Positions 4,823 to 7,296 of a stretch of 7,296 nt of DNA are shown in pieces. The DNA is from Deltaproteobacteria bacterium (GTDB lineage Bacteria > SAR324 > JACQKK01). The notes beneath the pieces were generated by a model. It had not been told where the DNA came from. It ran no database searches and saw only the letters and a list, made by a program, of their open reading frames with translations. Position 1 is the stretch's first letter. Every line of letters begins with the position of its first letter. Where the stretch lies: NCBI GenBank assembly GCA_029879595.1, contig JAOUPZ010000155.1, positions 1 to 7,296 on the forward strand, given 5' to 3'. A program made the position numbers and the translations under genes.

Positions 4823-5224
4823 ATGTCCATGACTGATCCCATAGCGGATTTTCTGACCCATATCCGGAACGCGCTGATGCGGCGCCATGCCCAGGTTAAT
4901 TCGCCCTCATCCAAGATCAAGGCGGAAATTGCCCGGGTGCTCAAGCAGGAAGGATACATTGGGGACTGGAACACCACCCAGGACAAGCGTGGGCACACCC
5001 TGATCCAGGTGGAACTGAAATACGACAAAAAGGGCGAGCCGGTTATCCGCGGACTGAAGCGCATCAGCCGCCCCGGATTGAGAACCCACGCGGGGTCGAC
5101 CCAGATGCCCCCGGTATTCAACGGGCAGGGCATCGCCATCATTACCACCTCGCAAGGGGTGCTTACGGATCTGGAGTGCCGGGAGCGCAAGATCGGCGGT
5201 GAAGTGCTCTGCCATGTCTGGTAA
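4823..5224 (+). CDS. rpsH: Small-subunit ribosomal protein S8
   Basis: S8 is a primary 16S rRNA-binding protein of the 30S platform; in E. coli it also represses the spc operon by binding its mRNA. From ATG 4823 the product is 133 residues, the usual length. It starts MSMTDPIADFLTHIRNALMRRH, with PSSKIKAEIARVLKQEGYI (28-46), GEPVIRGLKRISRPGLR (71-87), then GIAIITTSQGVLTD (103-116) and GGEVLCHVW (125-133). The TTS at 108-110 corresponds to the conserved STS RNA-contact motif. Two spots depart from the usual text: RTHAGSTQMPPV replaces the common R.Y...DEIP.V, losing the tyrosine, and the end has CHVW where CYVW or CEVW is common. ATG 4829 two codons later is a possible alternative start. AAGGAG at 4806-4811 favours 4823. 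Confidence 0.97.
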   Translation: MSMTDPIADFLTHIRNALMRRHAQVNSPSSKIKAEIARVLKQEGYIGDWNTTQDKRGHTLIQVELKYDKKGEPVIRGLKRISRPGLRTHAGSTQMPPVFNGQGIAIITTSQGVLTDLECRERKIGGEVLCHVW

Positions 5225-5278
5225 GGCCAGGCAGGTAAAACGCAAAACAGGCAAACATTTAAATTACAACGGCTTGAG
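5225..5278 (+). other. rpsH-rplF spacer, AT-rich, with ATTTAAA
   Basis: This 54-nt segment is A-rich and holds ATTTAAA at 5257-5263, ending 15 nt before the rplF ATG. There is no good Shine-Dalgarno; only a purine GAG abuts the start. The AU-rich stretch could aid initiation through S1 contact, as is known for weak sites in Gram-negative bacteria. That is inference. It resembles the AT-rich part of the element at 5851-5868 and 7138-7155. Confidence 0.45.
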
Positions 5279-5821
5279 ATGTCCAGAATAGGCAAAAGAC
5301 TGATCACGATCCCCAGCGGGGTCACCGTGCAATATGCAGAGCGCACGGTATCCATCAAGGGACCCAAGGGGCAGCACAGCTTCGATGTCCCCGAACTGGT
5401 GGATGTGGAAGTGGCGGGTAACGAACTGAAACTGATCGCCGACTACAAGAATAACCGCTTTGCCCGCTGCATGATGGGGACGGTCAACGCCGTGCTTGTC
5501 AACATGGTCACCGGGGTCAGCGAGGGCTTTACCAGAAAGCTGAACCTTGTGGGCGTCGGTTACCGTGCCAACGTGCAGGGCACCACAGTGGAACTTTCCC
5601 TGGGGTATTCGCACCCGGTGGCGTACAAACTTCCTCCGGCGGTGCAGGCCCAGGTCAACAACAACACCGAGATCGTGCTCACCAGCCACGACAAGGTGGC
5701 CCTGGGAGAGGTCGCGGCCAACATCCGCTCCCTCAGGCCTCCCGAGCCATACCTGGGCAAGGGGGTATCCCACAGCAACGAGCGCATTAGGCGCAAGGCC
5801 GGCAAGGCTGGCAAGAAATAA
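5279..5821 (+). CDS. rplF: Large-subunit ribosomal protein L6
   Basis: L6 lies at the base of the L7/L12 stalk near the sarcin-ricin loop, close to the elongation factor binding site. The product is 180 residues, standard length (E. coli 177). It is built of two similar domains: MSRIGKRLITIPSGVTVQ (1-18) with SIKGPKGQHSFDVP (24-37), and the second with VNMVTGVSEGFTRKLNLVGVGYRANVQG (74-101), LSLGYSHPVAYKLP (106-119), then VALGEVAANIRSLRPPEPYLGKGV (140-163). The last segment matches the L6 signature RxPEPYKGKG, with leucine in place of the usual lysine. The basic tail RRKAGKAGKK is short and lysine-rich. After GKGV the family normally has (R/K)Y; here it is SHSNERI. The start ATG 5279 gives the canonical MSRIGK N-terminus. 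Confidence 0.97.
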   Translation: MSRIGKRLITIPSGVTVQYAERTVSIKGPKGQHSFDVPELVDVEVAGNELKLIADYKNNRFARCMMGTVNAVLVNMVTGVSEGFTRKLNLVGVGYRANVQGTTVELSLGYSHPVAYKLPPAVQAQVNNNTEIVLTSHDKVALGEVAANIRSLRPPEPYLGKGVSHSNERIRRKAGKAGKK

Positions 5822-5823
5822 TC

Positions 5824-5839
5824 CCGGGTGAAAACCCGG
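5824..5839 (+). repeat. GNRA-tetraloop hairpin after rplF
   Basis: CCGGGT (5824-5829), loop GAAA (5830-5833), ACCCGG (5834-5839) form a perfect 6-bp stem closed by a GAAA (GNRA-class) loop. It begins two nt after the rplF stop codon. There is no T-run downstream, so it is not an intrinsic terminator. GNRA loops are stable and can dock in RNA receptors, so a role in mRNA stability or structure is possible. Confidence 0.55.
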
Positions 5840-5850
5840 CCGGACATACC

Positions 5851-5868
5851 ATTTAAACGGTAGGACGA
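5851..5868 (+). promoter_or_regulatory. Element copy A before rplR, AT-rich block plus Shine-Dalgarno
   Basis: ATTTAAACGGTAGGACGA directly precedes the rplR start (ATG 5872). Its AGGA at 5862-5865 is the ribosome-binding site, 6 nt from the ATG. The same 18-nt element with only two changes occurs at 7138-7155. The flanking TACC (5847-5850) and GGTA (5859-5862) can pair weakly across the AT-rich block and would hide part of the Shine-Dalgarno. Confidence 0.55.
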
Positions 5869-5871
5869 AGC

Positions 5872-6234
5872 ATGAAAAGCCGATACGAAAGGCGAAAAAC
5901 CAGAAAGCAGCGCATTCGCAACAAGATCAGCGGCACCGCAGAACGCCCGCGGCTGAGCGTGTTCCGCTCCGCCAGGCATATTTATGTGCAGGCCCTGGAC
6001 GATATCACAGGGATCACCCTGGCCAGCGCCTCCACCCAGGATAAGGACTTGCGCGAAAAGCTGAAAAGCTACAGCGGCAACAAGAATTCCGCTACCCTGG
6101 TTGGCGGCACCATCGCCGCAAGGCTGAAGGAAAAAGGCATTGCCAACGCCGTGTTTGACCGCAACGGGAATCTGTACCACGGCAGGGTCAAGGCCCTGGC
6201 TGATGCGGCCCGGGAAGCCGGACTTAGTCTGTAG
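5872..6234 (+). CDS. rplR: Large-subunit ribosomal protein L18
   Basis: L18 binds 5S rRNA and, with L5, joins it to the 50S subunit in the central protuberance. The product is 120 residues, the normal length. The basic N-terminus (MKSRYERRKTRKQRIRNKISG) is followed by the family motifs TAERPRLSVFRSARHIYVQALDD (22-44), TLASASTQDKDLR (49-61), YSGNKNSATLVGGTIAARLKEKGI (67-90) and the strongly conserved VFDRNGNLYHGRVKALADAAREAGLSL (94-120). The start ATG 5872 is supported by AGGA at 5862-5865. The gene sits between rplF (50 nt upstream) and rpsE (138 nt downstream). Identification is certain. Confidence 0.98.
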   Translation: MKSRYERRKTRKQRIRNKISGTAERPRLSVFRSARHIYVQALDDITGITLASASTQDKDLREKLKSYSGNKNSATLVGGTIAARLKEKGIANAVFDRNGNLYHGRVKALADAAREAGLSL

Positions 6235-6294
6235 GCGCAGTTTAAGGATATTCATTACCACCGGTGAACGAGTAAAGCCGGGACATTACACAAG

Positions 6295-6328
6295 AGCCGG
6301 AAGGCGGGGCCCAGGCCCCGGGCCGGCT
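6295..6328 (+). repeat. Strong nested hairpin between rplR and rpsE
   Basis: The outer stem is AGCCGG (6295-6300) with CCGGCT (6323-6328). The inner stem is GGGGC (6306-6310) with GCCCC (6315-6319) around a CCAG loop. The arms are separated by an internal loop, AAGGC against GGG. This is the most extended GC-rich inverted repeat in the window. The downstream sequence is GATGCAACAG, not T-rich, so a classical terminator is unlikely. Confidence 0.6.
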
Positions 6329-6349
6329 GATGCAACAGCTGATGAAACA
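6326..6349 (+). repeat. Tandem 12-nt repeat before rpsE
   Basis: Two adjacent units, GCTGATGCAACA and GCTGATGAAACA, differ at one position and are followed by a partial third unit (GCAACA). The first overlaps the last three bases of the nested hairpin. It could be slippage-generated and has no known role. Confidence 0.55.
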
Positions 6350-6372
6350 GCAACACCAGGTGAGGTGCTACT

Positions 6373-6900
6373 TTGACCGAACATGAAAGCGACAAGCCGG
6401 AATTAATTGAGAAGGTGATCAAGATCAACCGCGTGGCCAAGGTGGTCAAGGGCGGAAGACGCTTCAGCTTCAGCGCCCTGGTCGTGGTGGGGGACGGACG
6501 CGGACGCGCCGGAATCGCCCTGGGCAAGGCCAACGAGGTCACCGAGGCTATCCGCAAGGGCATTGAAAAGGCCAACAAGAGCATGAAGAAGGTAAAGATC
6601 GAGGGCCGGACAATTCCCCATCCCGTGTTCGCAAGCTATGGCTCATCCAAGGTCATCATGCGCCCCTGCGAGGCTGGCCGGGGATTGGTCGCCTCCATGC
6701 CCACCAGGGCCATCATGGAATGCGCGGGCATCCAGGACGTCAGCGTAAAGACCATCGGATCGCGTAATCCACACAACGTGCTGAAGGCAACCATGAACGC
6801 CCTTTATGCCCTGAAATCCTTTGAGGAAATAGCCGAAAGGCGCGGGGTGCCGGTGGAAAAACTGCGTTCGGCCATGGCTATCGGAGGGACAAGTCAGTGA
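6373..6900 (+). CDS. rpsE: Small-subunit ribosomal protein S5
   Basis: S5 sits at the back of the 30S subunit, at the mRNA entry side with S3 and S4; it affects decoding accuracy and its loop near helix 34 relates to spectinomycin. The product is 175 residues, normal length. The double-stranded RNA-binding-like N-domain is clear: ELIEKVIKINRVAKVVKGGRRFSFSALVVVGDGRGRAGIALGKA (10-53), with the KGGR loop (26-29) intact. The C-domain has VRATxxAL-like text (LKATMNALYALKSFEEIAERRG). The segment usually written EGTGIIAGG.(V/M)RA reads EAGRGLVASMPTRA (100-113), so the double glycine is Ser-Met here. The start is TTG 6373, chosen because no ATG or GTG lies nearby in frame before the conserved core and because AGGTGAGGTG (6358-6367) precedes it at ideal distance. 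It overlaps rpmD by 4 nt. Confidence 0.96.
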   Translation: MTEHESDKPELIEKVIKINRVAKVVKGGRRFSFSALVVVGDGRGRAGIALGKANEVTEAIRKGIEKANKSMKKVKIEGRTIPHPVFASYGSSKVIMRPCEAGRGLVASMPTRAIMECAGIQDVSVKTIGSRNPHNVLKATMNALYALKSFEEIAERRGVPVEKLRSAMAIGGTSQ

Positions 6901-7094
6901 GCAAGATAACGGTTAAACTGGTTAAAAGCCCGATCGGGTTTCCCCAGGACCAGCGCGATACACTGCGCGGTCTGGGGCTGAAGAAAATCAACCAGGAGAA
7001 AGTGCTCCAGGACAGCCCCTGCATCCGGGGCATGATCTTCAAGGTCAAACACCTGATCACCGCCGACCCGCCCGAGGCGACCAGCAGAGGCTGA
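6897..7094 (+). CDS. rpmD: Large-subunit ribosomal protein L30
   Basis: L30 is a small 23S rRNA-binding protein of the 50S subunit, absent from some bacteria; its presence here is informative. The product is 65 residues, slightly longer than the E. coli protein (59) because of a short tail. It has the family pattern KITVKLVKSPIGFPQDQRDTLRGLGLKKINQEKVLQDSPCIRGMIFKVKHLI (3-54), with the SPIG..…QR.TLRGLGL.K.N core and the RGMI.KV.HL end. The start GTG 6897 overlaps the rpsE stop in a GTGA arrangement (4 nt). The ribosome-binding site GGAGGG (6883-6888) lies inside rpsE with 8-nt spacing, so translation is coupled or directly initiated. Confidence 0.96.
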   Translation: MSKITVKLVKSPIGFPQDQRDTLRGLGLKKINQEKVLQDSPCIRGMIFKVKHLITADPPEATSRG

Positions 7095-7137
7095 GCCGAA
7101 AAGCCCTCCGGGGCAACGGGTGAAGGCGGAACGTAGG

Positions 7138-7155
7138 ATTTAAACAGCAGGACGA
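7138..7155 (+). promoter_or_regulatory. Element copy B in the rpmD-rplO spacer
   Basis: ATTTAAACAGCAGGACGA matches the rplR leader element at 5851-5868 in 16 of 18 positions. In the rplR leader it supplies the Shine-Dalgarno; here it lies about 63 nt upstream of the rplO ATG, too far to serve it. Directly after it comes GTG at 7158, which would be correctly spaced from the AGGA (7149-7152). Function is unproved. Confidence 0.45.
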
Positions 7156-7174
7156 GGGTGGCCCCCGTGTCCTG
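7148..7174 (+). repeat. Hairpin upstream of rplO
   Basis: CAGGAC (7148-7153) pairs with GTCCTG (7169-7174). Between them, GGG (7156-7158) can pair with CCC in 7162-7166, giving a stem with an asymmetric internal loop. The left arm contains the AGGA of element copy B, so folding would mask it. No T-run follows (ATAACACC), so it is not an intrinsic terminator. Confidence 0.5.
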
Positions 7175-7218
7175 ATAACACCAAAGCTTGAAAAGGCCGT
7201 AAAGGCCAGGCGAAAGAA

Positions 7219-7296
7219 ATGATTTTACACCAGCTAGAGACCCCTCCGGGGGCGAAGAAAAACAAACGCCGCAAGGGCCGTGGCCCGGGCAGCACC
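7219..7296 (+). CDS. rplO: Large-subunit ribosomal protein L15, N-terminal part (3' end outside window)
   Basis: L15 is a late-assembling 50S protein that contacts 23S rRNA deeply through its extended N-terminus. Only the first 26 residues are in the window: MILHQLETPPGAKKNKRRKGRG, then PGST. This matches the family start (M.L..L.P..G..K..KR.GRG.GSG.GKT), with proline and threonine in place of more usual residues in GRGPGST. The family is about 145 residues, so some 120 lie beyond the edge. The start ATG 7219 has only a weak AGG (7208-7210) upstream. The position after rpmD is the standard spc order, and secY would be expected next, outside the window. Confidence 0.92.
   Translation, partial: MILHQLETPPGAKKNKRRKGRGPGST

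Larger units (their letters stand above)
6235..6372 (+). other. rplR-rpsE spacer, 138 nt, with nested hairpin and tandem repeat
   Basis: No gene is seen. A GC-rich nested hairpin occupies 6295-6328. Right after it two tandem 12-nt units occur, GCTGATGCAACA (6326-6337) and GCTGATGAAACA (6338-6349), followed by GCAACA. The end of the spacer holds AGGTGAGGTG (6358-6367), an excellent Shine-Dalgarno for the TTG start of rpsE. No T-run follows the hairpin. Confidence 0.6.
7095..7218 (+). other. rpmD-rplO spacer, 124 nt, with hairpins and element copy B
   Basis: No ordinary gene is present. A small stem, GCCC-TCCG-GGGC, lies at 7103-7114. Element copy B (7138-7155) is followed by a larger hairpin at 7148-7174. 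A five-codon open frame, GTG to TGA (7158-7175), sits within that hairpin region. Two copies of AAAGGCC (7192-7198 and 7201-7207) precede the rplO start. The ribosome-binding site of rplO itself is weak (AGG 7208-7210). Confidence 0.55.

Noticed and set aside
5560..6261. Long minus-strand open frame over rplF/rplR (233 codons)
   Set aside because: It runs antisense to two conserved genes, with low-complexity hydrophobic text and no ribosome-binding site or motif I can support.
1..7296. A new defence, mobile or biosynthetic system
   Set aside because: All coding space is accounted for by conserved ribosomal protein genes in standard order; nothing is inserted among them.

Overview
The window is a stretch of the bacterial S10-spc ribosomal protein gene cluster. 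It runs on the + strand without interruption from the 3' end of rplB (L2) to the 5' end of rplO (L15). Seventeen genes are visible: rplB (partial), rpsS, rplV, rpsC, rplP, rpmC, rpsQ, rplN, rplX, rplE, rpsN, rpsH, rplF, rplR, rpsE, rpmD and rplO (partial). The order matches the conserved bacterial order with no gene missing and none inserted. All complete products are close to the usual length for their families, and no frameshift or disruption is visible. I see no tRNA, mobile element, CRISPR array or minus-strand gene.

Organism: clearly bacterial, moderately GC-rich, with Shine-Dalgarno sequences of the AGGAG type before many genes. Starts are GTG for rpsS, rpsC and rpmD, and TTG for rpsE. 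S14 is the short zinc-binding (C+) form, and L24 has a four-cysteine tail. Many product sequences recall Deltaproteobacteria-like or PVC-group-like ribosomal proteins, but I cannot place the phylum with confidence from reading alone.

Layout: bases 1-2863 are the S10-operon part (L2, S19, L22, S3, L16, L29, S17). Bases 3013 to the end are the spc-operon part (L14, L24, L5, S14, S8, L6, L18, S5, L30, L15). rpmC/rpsQ overlap by 8 nt and rpsE/rpmD by 4 nt, which implies translational coupling there. The products assemble into both ribosomal subunits: L2, L22, L16, L29, L14, L24, L5, L6, L18, L30 and L15 in the large one; S19, S3, S17, S14, S8 and S5 in the small one.

The unusual aspect is the spacing. 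This cluster is normally tightly packed, but here seven spacers are 93-213 nt long (rplB-rpsS 136, rpsS-rplV 102, rpsQ-rplN 149, rplX-rplE 213, rpsN-rpsH 93, rplR-rpsE 138, rpmD-rplO 124). Most spacers hold GC-rich inverted repeats, and none is followed by a T-run, so they do not look like intrinsic terminators. Two spacers share an 18-nt element (16/18 identical). These untranslated segments, rather than the proteins, are the part worth a second look. I found no convincing new multi-gene system here.
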